DNA of 64,000 nt from Pseudomonas sp. CHM02 (GCF_000612585.1 NZ_JFCA01000017.1:54445-118444), one strand, 5' to 3'; shown: positions 44,008 to 52,829, counted from the first letter of the stretch. The notes: generated by a model not told the origin, from the sequence alone. Made by a program: numbers and translations.

Positions 44008-44954
44008 GTCAGGTGATTATTGCCAGCCAGCTGGACGAAGATTACAACGACGTGATCCGCCAGCGCCTCGCCTCGATCCACCCCGCCGCCCAAGTGATCG
44101 GCGTACCCGCAGGCGTGCCCAGCGACCTGCCGCCCCAGGCGAATATCCTGTTGCTGCGCCCGATCAACGTACGTGGCTACACCGCCCCGGACACGCCGCC
44201 ACCGGGCTGGCCTTACGGCGCGCAGTGGGTGCACCTGGTGTCGTCGGGCATCGACTTTTACCCGCAGTGGCTGTTCAACGGCCCACCGGTGACCACCTCA
44301 CGCGGCAGCGCGGCCGACAACCTCGCCGAGTTTGCCTTGGCGGCGATCTTTGCCGCCTCCAAACATTTGCCGGATATCTGGGTGAAGGACGCCCAATGGC
44401 ATTTCACCCCGTTGCGCCCGCTCAAGGGCACCACGCTGGGCATCCTCGGGTTTGGTGCGATTGGCGAAAGCCTGGCGCAAAAGGCCCTGGCCCTGGGGAT
44501 CAACGTGGTGGCGCTGCGCCAAAGCCCGGCGCCGTTCAGCACGGGGGTGGAAGCCGCCAAGGACATCCACGACCTGTTCGCCCGCGCCGACCACCTGGTG
44601 GTGGCCGCACCGCTGACCGCGTCCACGCGGCACATCATCAACCGCGATGTGCTGGGCAGCGCCAAGCCTGGGCTGCACCTGATCAACATCGCGCGGGGCG
44701 GGTTGCTGGATCAGGAGGCGCTGTTGGAAGCGCTGGATAACGGGCAGATCGGGCTGGCATCGCTGGACGTGACCGAGCCGGAGCCGTTGCCGGATGGGCA
44801 TCCGTTGTATACCCACCCGAGGGTGAGGTTGTCGCCGCATACGTCAGCGATTTCCACCAATAGCCGCAATGAGATTGCCGATACGTTTCTGGCGAATCTG
44901 GAGCGGTATGTGGCCGGACTTGAACTCCATAACCTGGCGAGTACCCCCGTGTAG
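44004..44954 (+). CDS. D-isomer-specific 2-hydroxyacid dehydrogenase
   Basis: This 316-residue NAD(P)-dependent enzyme interconverts a 2-keto acid and a D-2-hydroxy acid. LGILGFGAIGESLAQKAL is the dinucleotide fold. Catalytic residues are Arg in LINIARGGLLDQEAL, Glu in DVTEPEPLP and His in SPHTSAIS. The N-terminal third is less conserved. It is coupled to the upstream flavoprotein by ATGA and may reduce the oxo product of desulfurisation. Its TAG stop (44952-44954) lies within the left arm of the following REPIN. Confidence 0.9.
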   Translation: MSQVIIASQLDEDYNDVIRQRLASIHPAAQVIGVPAGVPSDLPPQANILLLRPINVRGYTAPDTPPPGWPYGAQWVHLVSSGIDFYPQWLFNGPPVTTSRGSAADNLAEFALAAIFAASKHLPDIWVKDAQWHFTPLRPLKGTTLGILGFGAIGESLAQKALALGINVVALRQSPAPFSTGVEAAKDIHDLFARADHLVVAAPLTASTRHIINRDVLGSAKPGLHLINIARGGLLDQEALLEALDNGQIGLASLDVTEPEPLPDGHPLYTHPRVRLSPHTSAISTNSRNEIADTFLANLERYVAGLELHNLASTPV

Positions 44955-45036
44955 GAGCGGGCTTGCCGGCGATGGCGTCCTCATGATCACCACCAGGCTC
45001 AAAGGCCAATCGCCGGCAAGCCGGCTCCTACGGGGG
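44944..45036. repeat. REPIN overlapping a stop codon, between convergent genes
   Basis: Arms CCCCCGTGTAGGAGCGGGCTTGCCGGCGAT (44944-44973) and ATCGCCGGCAAGCCGGCTCCTACGGGGG (45009-45036), with small mismatches, enclose 35 nt. The TAG of TGTAGG ends the dehydrogenase gene, and the right arm abuts the tonB stop. Confidence 0.85.
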
Positions 45037-45804
45037 TTATTTGATGCGGTAGTGGAAGGTGTTGCGCACCGCCGGTACGGGGACAGCCTTGCCATCCACC
45101 ACCCTCGGCTGGTAGCGAAAGGTGTTCGCCGCCGCCAGTGAAGGCCGCATGAACAACGGGTGACAGCCCTCCAGCACCCGGGGGTTTTCCACGCGCCCCT
45201 GGATGTTCACGGTGTACTCCACCGAACAATCGCCTTCGATGTTCTTGTCCAGGGCGCGCTCGGGGTAGTCGGGCGCTTCCTTGCTCAAGGGCTGGTATTG
45301 GCGGCTGTCAAACGCCGGTACCGGAGCGGATGTCGCGGCTCGCGCTTTTTCAGCGGCCAAGCGCTGCTGCTCAACACGCTGTTGTTCCAGCTCACGGTTG
45401 CGCTGTTCAGTGGCCAGTCGTTCCTGTTGCTGCTCGAGCTTCTTTTCCTCGACGCGCTTGCGTGCCAAGGCGGCCTTCTCGAGCTTCTGCGCCTGGATCT
45501 GTGGATCAACAGTGGGCTTCACCGGTACCTGTGCAGGAACCACGACGGGCTCCGGGGGTGTGACAGCCACCGGCTCAGGTGCGGGTGCGGGAGCTGGCGC
45601 AGCCGGCATCATCACCAACTGGGTGTGCATCACCCTGGGCGCTTCCACCGGCGTTTGTGCCGTCGACCACCCCAGCATCAACGCTGCCAGCACACCGACG
45701 TGCAGTGCCACCGCCAGGCTCGCCGCAAAGCTGTTTCTCCAGAACCCGGACGGCCCCCGTGGCGTCATCGTCAACGTTGGACTGTGCATGATCATCGCCG
45801 TCAT
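45037..45804 (-). CDS. TonB-like energy transducer with TolA-like coiled coil
   Basis: This 255-residue protein couples the ExbB-ExbD proton motor to the outer-membrane receptor. One N-terminal membrane anchor (about residues 25-45) is followed by a Pro-rich segment (APAPAPEPVAVTPPEPVVVP), then a charged helical stretch (about 105-160) of KLEKAALARKRVEEKKLEQQQ type as in TolA, then the TonB C-terminal domain (DYPERALDKNIEGDCSVEYTVNIQGRVENPRVLEGCHPLF...ANTFRYQPRVVDGKAV). The middle helix is unusual for TonB. It overlaps exbD by 4 bp and ends the phytate operon. Confidence 0.9.
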   Translation of the reverse strand: MTAMIMHSPTLTMTPRGPSGFWRNSFAASLAVALHVGVLAALMLGWSTAQTPVEAPRVMHTQLVMMPAAPAPAPAPEPVAVTPPEPVVVPAQVPVKPTVDPQIQAQKLEKAALARKRVEEKKLEQQQERLATEQRNRELEQQRVEQQRLAAEKARAATSAPVPAFDSRQYQPLSKEAPDYPERALDKNIEGDCSVEYTVNIQGRVENPRVLEGCHPLFMRPSLAAANTFRYQPRVVDGKAVPVPAVRNTFHYRIK

Positions 45805-46247
45805 TGCGGGGCCTCGGTCACCAGCCCCAGGTTGCTCACACCACCCTTCTGCAACACCGCCATGGCCGCTACCACCTTGCCGTATCCGGCGTTGTCGTCG
45901 GCGCGGATGTACACCTGGGTATCACTGTGCGCCGCCACCACTTGCATGACCTTGGCACCCATTTCATCCAGGCTCACGGCGCTGTCGGTCTGGTGCCGGG
46001 TGTCGAGTTCGCCGCCCAGGTTCCAGTAGTAACCACCGTCGGCCTTCACCGACAGCGTGAGGATCTGCTGGCGGGTGTCGGTGGTCAGCGCCTCGGCGGC
46101 GACCTTGGGCAGTTCGATCTTCACGCCCTGGGTCAGCATCGGCGCGGTGACCATGAAGATCACCAGCAGCACCAGCATCACGTCGATGTAGGGCACCACG
46201 TTCATCTCGGCCTTGGGCCCGTGCTTGCGTTGCGGCCTGGTCAACAT
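45801..46247 (-). CDS. ExbD/TolR-family proton-channel protein
   Basis: This 148-residue inner-membrane protein has one membrane helix (about residues 18-40) holding the conserved Asp of VVPYIDVMLVLLVIFMV, the proton-carrying residue. The periplasmic part is typical (VYIRADDNAGYGKVVAAMAVLQKGGVSNLGLVTE). The KHGPKAEMNVVPYIDVMLVLLVIFM stretch is closer to TolR than to classical ExbD. It sits between exbB and tonB, so it serves the local receptor. Confidence 0.92.
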   Translation of the reverse strand: MLTRPQRKHGPKAEMNVVPYIDVMLVLLVIFMVTAPMLTQGVKIELPKVAAEALTTDTRQQILTLSVKADGGYYWNLGGELDTRHQTDSAVSLDEMGAKVMQVVAAHSDTQVYIRADDNAGYGKVVAAMAVLQKGGVSNLGLVTEAPQ

Positions 46248-46262
46248 CGGTCTGCTCCTTGT

Positions 46263-46955
46263 TCAGGCGGCCACGGCCAGGTTGAGCGGTGTGCCGCGCA
46301 AGGTGCGGTGCAGGCGCACTTGCAATTCATTGCCAAAGGCGTAGTAGCGGATGAGCAAGGTCTGGCCGCGTGCCGCGAAGCGGTTGTAGGCGATCACTGC
46401 CGGGATGGCGGCAAACAGGCCGATGGCCGTGGCGATCAATGCTTCGGCGATGCCCGGCGCCACGGTGGACAGCGTGGCCTGCTGTACCTGGGACAAGCCG
46501 ATAAAGGAGTTCATGATCCCCCACACGGTGCCGAACAGGCCGATGTAAGGGCTCACCGACCCTACGGTCGCGAGGAACTGCAGGCCCTTTTCCAGCTCGA
46601 TTTCCTGTTCGGTGATCGCCACCTGCAAGGCACGCTCGACACCTTCCAGCACGGCCGGATCATGGCTGTGCAGGTGCTGGTATTCCTGCACGCCGGCGAT
46701 AAAGATCGGCGCAATGCCGCCCTCGCCTGCCTGCACGGTGTCGCGGTACAGCGGCTGCAAGTCGGCAGCGGCACGAAAGCGCTGCACAAAGCCGTTCAAT
46801 TGGCGTTCCAGACGCCGCAGCACACTGCCGCGCTGGATGATCAGGTACCAGCTGAGCAAGGACGCCAGCAGCAAAGTGACCATCACGGCCTTGACCAACA
46901 AGCTGGCATCGCTGATCAGTCCCCAGATCGTCATATGTTCCATCGTCGCGTGCAT
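46263..46955 (-). CDS. ExbB/TolQ-family motor protein
   Basis: This 230-residue inner-membrane protein has three helices (about 14-36, 130-155 and 170-195) with the family motif VGSVSPYIGLFGTVWGIMNSF and APGIAEALIATAIGLFAAIPAVIAYN. Length and N-terminal WGLISDASLLVKAVMVTLLLASLLSWYLIIQR resemble TolQ. It starts 47 nt after the phytase stop and is followed by exbD, so the TonB system is dedicated to this locus. Confidence 0.92.
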   Translation of the reverse strand: MHATMEHMTIWGLISDASLLVKAVMVTLLLASLLSWYLIIQRGSVLRRLERQLNGFVQRFRAAADLQPLYRDTVQAGEGGIAPIFIAGVQEYQHLHSHDPAVLEGVERALQVAITEQEIELEKGLQFLATVGSVSPYIGLFGTVWGIMNSFIGLSQVQQATLSTVAPGIAEALIATAIGLFAAIPAVIAYNRFAARGQTLLIRYYAFGNELQVRLHRTLRGTPLNLAVAA

Positions 46956-47002
46956 GATTGATCTCCTATTCGATTAAAAAGTGATGACCGGGTGATGACG
47001 GT

Positions 47003-48868
47003 TCACGGCAACTTCAGCGCGCGGGTGACATCCGCCCACGGCACGAACTTGAAGTTCTGGGTCTGCTCGGGCATGCGCTTGCGCCCGTCCTGCACCACCA
47101 GCATGCCTTGGCTCCACGGGCCGCCGAGGTTGATGGCGGTGACTTCCAGGCCATCGGTTTCCGAAGCGCCGTCGATACCGGCAGCGGCATTCAGGCCGAC
47201 GCGGAAGGCACCGTGGGTGGCAAACGGCGGTTCGGCATCCACTACCAGGTAGCTGTCGTTGCCCTGGCTGGAGATCACCAGGTAGTCGCGGTTTTCGCTC
47301 TGATACAACGCCAGGCCCTCGACATCCGCATGCAGTTGCGGGCCGACCTTGATCACGCTGGTGAGCGTGGCCGGTTGGTCGGCACGTGCATCCACTGCCC
47401 AGACGCCGACGTCTTCCTCGCCAATGAACAGGCGCTGGCGCTGGTCGTCGGCCACGCAGCCTTCGGGTTGACTGTCGACGTTGAACCGGCGCACCAACTC
47501 GCCCTGCACACGGCCGTCCGGTGCGCTCAGGCGGTATTGCAGGAAGGTGCCGTCCTTGCCATTGGCAATCGCGTAGATCTCGCCGCTGGCGGGTTGGAAC
47601 AGGCAGATACCATAGATGTCCTTGAGCGGCGTGGGCACTTCACCGGCTTCACGCAGTTCGCCGCTCTGGCGGTCGATGCTGAACAGGCTCAGGCTGTTGT
47701 GATCGCGGTTGCTCGCCACGGCCAGGTCGACGGTGGTTGCGCCGAGCTTGAAGTTGGGGCGTACGTCAACGTTGTTGAGGCGGCCGACCGCCAGTTCCTG
47801 CAGCAGCTTGCCGTCGAGGTCGTAGGCCAGCAGGCCTTGTTTCTTGTTGGTGCCGAGCACGCGGCTTTTTTCCGGCTGCGCGGGATGAATCCAGATCGCC
47901 GGGTCATCCGCCGCATCGCCCTGGCGGCCGACCGGGTCGGTCTGGCGCAGCGCAGCGACTTCAGCCAGCACGGGCTCGACCGGCACAGGCTTGGCCTTCC
48001 ACTCGAATGTGCCTTGATAGAGCTTGCCGCTGTCGTCGTCACGCACCAGCAGTTGCTGGCCATTGACCGAGAGTTGTTCCGGCTCCTTGAGACCTGGCAG
48101 CGTCAGGCTCGGTTGTTCTGCCCAACGCTTGCCGGTGTGCTGGAACAGGTGCAACTGGGCGGTCTTGGGATCGAGCGCCACCATGCCGCCCGGCACCAGT
48201 GCCATGGCCCCGGCTTCACGCTTGGGATTGTCAAACAGCGCCACGGGCGTGCGTTTTACCTCAGCCTCCGGGTGCGCCGGGTAGGCCCACCAGCCGACGT
48301 TTTCTTCATTCACCACCAACTGTTGGGTGGCGTCGTCCACCTGGCAGAACTGCGCCGACGGCGGCAACGGCAGGCCGCGTACGCGCTGCGGTTCGCGGAG
48401 CAAGGTCGAGCCGTTACCCACCAGCCACTGCTCGCCCTTGCCCTCTTCACCCACCAGGAACACAAACAGATTGGCCGTCCCGTCGCGGTACAGGCACAGG
48501 CCGTTCACCGGGTAGTCGCGGGTGGGCAGGTACAGCGGCTGGCCAAAGGTCTTGGTGGACGCATCCAGGCTGATCAGCAAGGCTTGCTGGCGGTCGTTAT
48601 CGAGGCTGGCAACGAGCATCTTGGCGCCTGCAGTACGGGTGTCGAGGCTGCTGAAGCTGCCTTTGAAGCGGGCCAGTTCCGCGCCTTTGCTGTCGAGCAA
48701 TTGCAGGCCGTCGCGGGTGCTGGCGACCAGGCGTTGGGTGCCGCCAGGTAGGAAGGCCACCGCTTCGGCATTCAGGTTTGGCGCCCAAGGGACCAGCGCC
48801 AGGTCGGCGGCCATGGCTTGACCACAGGTAGCTAAAGCAATCAGCAAATACAACTTGGAAATTCTCAT
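47003..48868 (-). CDS. Beta-propeller 3-phytase, two-part
   Basis: This 621-residue exported phytase removes phosphate from phytate, with calcium. After a signal peptide (about 1-20, cut after AMA) comes a beta-propeller-like region to about residue 300 that lacks the catalytic signatures. A complete phytase domain follows: DDPAIWIHP, NVDVRP, IYGICLF, QPEGCVADD, LFIGEEDVGVWAV, DVEGLALY and SETDGLEVT supply the calcium- and phosphate-binding acidic residues. Two-domain forms are known in this family, where an incomplete first domain aids the second. ATG 48868 is used over an upstream TTG. A receptor gene precedes it and its own TonB system follows. Confidence 0.93.
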   Translation of the reverse strand: MRISKLYLLIALATCGQAMAADLALVPWAPNLNAEAVAFLPGGTQRLVASTRDGLQLLDSKGAELARFKGSFSSLDTRTAGAKMLVASLDNDRQQALLISLDASTKTFGQPLYLPTRDYPVNGLCLYRDGTANLFVFLVGEEGKGEQWLVGNGSTLLREPQRVRGLPLPPSAQFCQVDDATQQLVVNEENVGWWAYPAHPEAEVKRTPVALFDNPKREAGAMALVPGGMVALDPKTAQLHLFQHTGKRWAEQPSLTLPGLKEPEQLSVNGQQLLVRDDDSGKLYQGTFEWKAKPVPVEPVLAEVAALRQTDPVGRQGDAADDPAIWIHPAQPEKSRVLGTNKKQGLLAYDLDGKLLQELAVGRLNNVDVRPNFKLGATTVDLAVASNRDHNSLSLFSIDRQSGELREAGEVPTPLKDIYGICLFQPASGEIYAIANGKDGTFLQYRLSAPDGRVQGELVRRFNVDSQPEGCVADDQRQRLFIGEEDVGVWAVDARADQPATLTSVIKVGPQLHADVEGLALYQSENRDYLVISSQGNDSYLVVDAEPPFATHGAFRVGLNAAAGIDGASETDGLEVTAINLGGPWSQGMLVVQDGRKRMPEQTQNFKFVPWADVTRALKLP

Positions 48869-48904
48869 GAACAAGCAAATCCTTTGAAAACACTGGAGAT
48901 CTAC

Positions 48905-48991
48905 TGTGGGAGCTGGCTTGCCTGCGACGGCATCGACGGGGTCTGCCTGAAACAGCGAGGTGTCTGCATCGCAGGCAAACCAGCTCCCACA
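48905..48991. repeat. REPIN (AGCTGGCTTGCCTGCGA family)
   Basis: Arms of 23 bp (48905-48927 and 48969-48991), complementary except one position, enclose 41 nt. It lies between the receptor and phytase genes of one operon and could lower expression of the downstream genes relative to the receptor, or protect the receptor mRNA. Confidence 0.85.
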
Positions 48992-49010
48992 TTCAAATCG
49001 GGGTTGGTGC

Positions 49011-51524
49011 TTAGAAATGAGTGAAGGTCAGGCCCAGCTTGTAGGTGGGGCCGTACTCTTCGTACTGGCCGTTGTAGCTGCGGTGGCCGGTGTAGACGAA
49101 GTACGACTCATCGGTGAGGTTCTGGGCCTCGAAGCTGACTTGCAGGTTCTTGGTCAGCGAGTAACGCGCGCTGAAGTCGACGAAGGTCTGCGCGTCGACG
49201 TGCAGGTCATGGGCCTTGTCGTTGATCGAGGCCAGTTCGTAGAGGTAGGCCGATTTGTAGTTGGCCGACAAGCGCAGGCTGAGCGTGTCATCTTCCCAAC
49301 CGAGCATCAGGTTGCCGACGGTGTCGGACTGGTTGGGCAGGCTGATATTGCGTTTGCGGTTCGTCCCGCTGGCGCTGTCGAAGCCTTCGATGTCGGCGCT
49401 GGAACGGCTGAACGTGGTGTTGGCACCGATCAGCAGGCCGTTCCACGGCGCGGGCAGCCAGTCGAACTTCTGTGAGTAGGCCAGTTCCAGGCCATAGAGC
49501 TTGGCGCTGTCGCCATTCGCATAGGTATGCGCCTCGGCGAAGTTGGTCCAGGCGCCGGTGCCGGCCAGGTCGGTGTTGTAGACGAAGTTCTTGATGTCCT
49601 TGTAGAACACGAACGCCGAGACGGTGCCGGCGCGGCCCATGAAGTGTTCGATGCCGAGGTCGAGGTTGCTCGATTCCAGCGGCTTGAGGTCCGGATTGCC
49701 GAAGGTGGCCTCGTCATCGTCGATGACAAAACCCGGCGCCAATTGACCGAAGGTCGGGCGCACCACGGATTTGGTCCACGCCGCACGCACCTGGGTGTTC
49801 TTGTCGATCTGATAGCGCGCATGCAGGCCCGGCAGCCAGTGGTGATAGCGGCGCTTGGTCTCGGTGGGCGTGAACACGCCATCGGTGGCACCGGTGCCCT
49901 TGGCTTCGAACTCGGTGCCTTCGTAACGCAGGCCGGCGATGAAGCGCCAGTCGTCGATATCGACGGTGTTCATCAGGTAGCCGGCGTTGATGTCTTCACG
50001 AATGGTGAAATCGTTGACCCGGGATTCGGTCTCGTCATAGAAGTCTGCCGGGTTGAGGCTGCCGATCAGCTGCTTGATCGCACTGGGGCTGATGCCCGGG
50101 CCGTAGTGGCCGAGGCGATAGTCGACGCTGCCCTTCTGGAATTGCGTGAGGTTGAGCTGTTCGTCGGTAAAGCCAAGGGTGTCGAAGTCTTCGTAGACCC
50201 AGGCTTCCAGGTCGTTGTCCTTGTTGCGGCGGCTGACCTTGCCGCCGAACTTCACTTGGGAGGCATAGCCGCTCAGGTCGTAGTCGCGGGCCAGGTCCAG
50301 GCGCAGGTTTTTCTCGGTGTCCTTGGTGTTCTGTTTTTCCCAATCGACTTTGTCGAGGGTGAAATTGCGCGCGTCGTATAAGCCACTGCCGATGATCGGG
50401 CGTGGCTTGTCCTTGTCATAGAAGCCGCTGTTGGCAAAGTCGCCGCCATCGAAGGTGGCGCCGGCGATGTGCGCCGGGCTGTCTTCGCTGGATTGGCTGT
50501 AGCCGGCCTGGCCGCTCAAGGTCCACAGCCCGAACATGCGTTCACCGCCGAACACGTAGGATTGGATCTCCTGGGTTTCTTCGCGGTTTTTCAGCTTGCG
50601 CTTGGCTTCGGCATCGCCCAGCTCGCCGGCGGCCTGTGGGTCGGCAAATTCGATGCTGGCGGCGTTGCGAGTTTCGGTGTCTTTGTAGCGGCTGTACAGG
50701 GTGCGCAGGTAGTAGCTGCCGAGGTCATCCGGCTTGTAGTCGAAGTTCAGGCCGCCCCCGGCACGTTCGCGGCTGATGTCGTAGTCGCGCTGTTCGAATT
50801 CGTTGAGCTTGGCGCCGTCGGTGAAGTCCCAGGCGCCACCGGTCTCGACGTTGTCCGAGCCGAAGTCACGCTTCTGCCAGCTCAGCGCCGCGGCCACGCC
50901 GAAGTTGTCGATGCCATCGCCGAGGCTGAAACGGTTACTGGCCGCGCCGGAGAATTTCGGGCTGGTCTGGCTGGAGTTCTTGTCGTAGCTGGCTTCGGTG
51001 CTGCCGGTGTAGAACAGGCCCTTGTGGTCGAAGGCCGAGAGGCTTTGCACATCGACCGTACCGCCCAGGGAGTTGGCGTCCATGTCCGGGGTGAGGGTCT
51101 TGATCACCGACAGCGACTGCACCAGCTCCGACGGCAGCACATCCAGGGCCACGGCACGTCGCGCACTCTCCGGGGCCGGCACCAGGGTGCCGTTGATGGT
51201 CACGCTGTTGAGGTCCGGGCCCAGGCCACGCACGCTGACGAAACGCCCTTCGCCCTGGTCACGCTCCACACTGATGCCCGGCAGGCGCTGCGCTGCTTCG
51301 GCGACGTTTTCATCCGGCAACTGGGCCACGCCGTCGGCATGCACCACACTTTTGATGGTGTCAGAGCTGCGCTGCTCCTTGAGCGCCTGGTCAATGGCGG
51401 CGGCCTGGCCGACCACTTCGACGTGCTCGGTGTTGGCCACTTCGGCCGCATTGAGCCGCTCGCTGGCAATCGCCAGGGCCAAGGCAGTAAGCGTGAAGCT
51501 GACGAGCCCGGTGCGCTTGTACAT
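49011..51524 (-). CDS. TonB-dependent receptor of the phytate module
   Basis: This 837-residue outer-membrane receptor has a signal peptide (about 1-27) and a plug with EHVEVVGQA near the N-terminus (TonB box), SVVHADGVAQLPDENVAEAAQRLPGISVERDQGEGRFVSVRGLGPDLNSVTING and LGGTVDV, the pattern of carbohydrate/phosphate-ester receptors of the Caulobacter type. The barrel ends KLGLTFTHF with terminal Phe. GGGGAGGA lies close before ATG. A Pho box lies 73 nt upstream, and the phytase gene follows, so inositol phosphate uptake under phosphate limitation is the likely role. Confidence 0.92.
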   Translation of the reverse strand: MYKRTGLVSFTLTALALAIASERLNAAEVANTEHVEVVGQAAAIDQALKEQRSSDTIKSVVHADGVAQLPDENVAEAAQRLPGISVERDQGEGRFVSVRGLGPDLNSVTINGTLVPAPESARRAVALDVLPSELVQSLSVIKTLTPDMDANSLGGTVDVQSLSAFDHKGLFYTGSTEASYDKNSSQTSPKFSGAASNRFSLGDGIDNFGVAAALSWQKRDFGSDNVETGGAWDFTDGAKLNEFEQRDYDISRERAGGGLNFDYKPDDLGSYYLRTLYSRYKDTETRNAASIEFADPQAAGELGDAEAKRKLKNREETQEIQSYVFGGERMFGLWTLSGQAGYSQSSEDSPAHIAGATFDGGDFANSGFYDKDKPRPIIGSGLYDARNFTLDKVDWEKQNTKDTEKNLRLDLARDYDLSGYASQVKFGGKVSRRNKDNDLEAWVYEDFDTLGFTDEQLNLTQFQKGSVDYRLGHYGPGISPSAIKQLIGSLNPADFYDETESRVNDFTIREDINAGYLMNTVDIDDWRFIAGLRYEGTEFEAKGTGATDGVFTPTETKRRYHHWLPGLHARYQIDKNTQVRAAWTKSVVRPTFGQLAPGFVIDDDEATFGNPDLKPLESSNLDLGIEHFMGRAGTVSAFVFYKDIKNFVYNTDLAGTGAWTNFAEAHTYANGDSAKLYGLELAYSQKFDWLPAPWNGLLIGANTTFSRSSADIEGFDSASGTNRKRNISLPNQSDTVGNLMLGWEDDTLSLRLSANYKSAYLYELASINDKAHDLHVDAQTFVDFSARYSLTKNLQVSFEAQNLTDESYFVYTGHRSYNGQYEEYGPTYKLGLTFTHF

Positions 51525-51597
51525 GCAATCCTCCCCAAGAATCCGTTGGCGCCAGGCAAGAGGCCCGGCAACTGGAAGGGCACGCTAGGGGTGAGGG

Positions 51598-51615
51598 ATG
51601 ACGGTTCTGTGACAG
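51598..51615 (-). promoter_or_regulatory. Pho box upstream of phytate receptor operon
   Basis: On the minus strand CTGTCACAGAACCGTCAT matches the PhoB consensus of two CTGTCAT repeats 11 bp apart, with 6 of 7 bases in each. It ends 73 nt before the receptor start, a suitable promoter distance. This predicts induction by PhoB when phosphate is scarce. Confidence 0.75.
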
Positions 51616-51695
51616 GAATCGGCGCAAAGGCCCGTAAACCGGGGTTCAGAGCGGTTTTAAGCGAACAAATGAGCTGAATTGACCTCGGCTTAAAG

Positions 51696-51784
51696 TGTGG
51701 GAGCTGGCTTGCCTGCGATAGCGGTCTGTCTGTTAAAGCTCGATTGCCTGACCCACCGCTATCGCAGGCAAGCCAGCTCCCACA
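51696..51784. repeat. REPIN (AGCTGGCTTGCCTGCGATAGCGGT family), perfect arms
   Basis: Exactly complementary 30-bp arms (51696-51725 and 51755-51784) enclose 29 nt. It belongs to the same family as the element at 48905-48991 but is better preserved, so it is probably the younger insertion. Confidence 0.9.
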
Positions 51785-51844
51785 TTTGTTCTGTGTTTGG
51801 CCGGGGATCGGGTGTATGGCATGAGCTGATTCGACCCTCCTCCA

Positions 51845-51862
51845 TCGTCACGCAACCGTCAC
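51845..51862 (+). promoter_or_regulatory. Possible weak Pho box before GGDEF gene
   Basis: TCGTCACGCAACCGTCAC has two GTCAC units 11 bp apart, as in Pho boxes, but the outer CT bases do not match well. It lies 53 nt before the GGDEF gene. If real, it would tie this gene to phosphate supply. Confidence 0.3.
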
Positions 51863-51914
51863 ATCCATCTGCTGTGCTGGCGCCCATCGCTTATTTGCCC
51901 AAGGACTCGCGGCC

Positions 51915-52829
51915 ATGTTTTCCGTGCTCAAGCCTCACCGCTGGAAACTCTCCCTGTTGCTGATCGCCGCCAACCTCGGGCTGATCCTGCACCTGGCCTG
52001 CGGCGACTTGAAAAGCGTCAGCGAATGGGTGTGGCTGGATATCTTCGGCGAAGGCGGTTCCGCCCTGCTCGCCCTGGTCTGGCTGGGCCTGGTGCTGAAA
52101 AGCCGCCCGGCCGGGCGCGTCACCAACTACCTGGCGCTGGGCCTGTCGTGCATTTTCTTTTCCTGGTGGATCGACAGCCTCGACGAGTTCATCCGCCTGC
52201 CCGACAGCATCACCTGGGACCACTGGCTGGAGTCAGGGCCGATGCCGGTAGGCATGATCCTGCTGACCATCGGCATCTACCACTGGCACCGCGAACAATT
52301 GGCGATCAGCGCACAGATGGAAAAACGCGAGCGGTTGTTCCGCGAACATCGGCTGTTCGACAAACTCACGCCCCTGGCCGGTGCCGACTACCTCAAGCGC
52401 CAGTTGGCCGCCAGCCTGCAAGACAGCCACGACCAGCAGCAACCGCTGTCGCTGCTGGCGCTGGACCTGGATAACTTCGCGGCCATCAACCAGGCCTACG
52501 GGCATGCCGAGGGCGATGCGGTACTGCAGGCCCTCAGCCATTTGTTGCTGCTCAACCTGCGCCGCCAGGACCTGCTGTGCCGCCTGGCCGGTGATCGCTT
52601 TGTGGTGCTGTTGCCCAACACCGGCGAGCGCCAGGCCAAGGAGCTCGCCCTGGAGCTGCAACAAGCGGTACGCGGCCTCGCGCACAAGACCCGGCTGCAC
52701 GGCGAACGCCTGCAACTGGCAGCGACCACCGCCGTGGTCATGGCCCTGGACGAGCCGCCCCACGACTTGCTCAAGCGCCTCAACCTGGCCCTGGCCAGGG
52801 CCAAGCAACCCCTGGCGAAAAGTGCCTGA
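51915..52829 (+). CDS. Membrane GGDEF protein with degenerate active site
   Basis: This 304-residue protein has an N-terminal membrane part with about five helices (up to residue 125) and a C-terminal GGDEF domain. The domain keeps LALDLDNFAAINQAYGHAEGDAVLQAL, but the signature reads AGDRF in place of GGDEF: the first Gly and the metal-binding Glu are changed. Diguanylate cyclase activity is therefore doubtful; it may bind ligand or a partner. AAGGA lies 9 nt before ATG. The AraC gene starts 1 nt after its stop, so the two form an operon. Confidence 0.85.
   Translation: MFSVLKPHRWKLSLLLIAANLGLILHLACGDLKSVSEWVWLDIFGEGGSALLALVWLGLVLKSRPAGRVTNYLALGLSCIFFSWWIDSLDEFIRLPDSITWDHWLESGPMPVGMILLTIGIYHWHREQLAISAQMEKRERLFREHRLFDKLTPLAGADYLKRQLAASLQDSHDQQQPLSLLALDLDNFAAINQAYGHAEGDAVLQALSHLLLLNLRRQDLLCRLAGDRFVVLLPNTGERQAKELALELQQAVRGLAHKTRLHGERLQLAATTAVVMALDEPPHDLLKRLNLALARAKQPLAKSA

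Larger units (their letters stand above)
51525..51914. other. Regulatory gap between receptor and GGDEF genes
   Basis: This 390-bp stretch without a gene holds, in order, the receptor's ribosome site and Pho box (51598-51615), a perfect REPIN (51696-51784) and a weaker Pho-box-like dyad (51845-51862) before the GGDEF gene. No further coding signal is visible. Confidence 0.7.
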
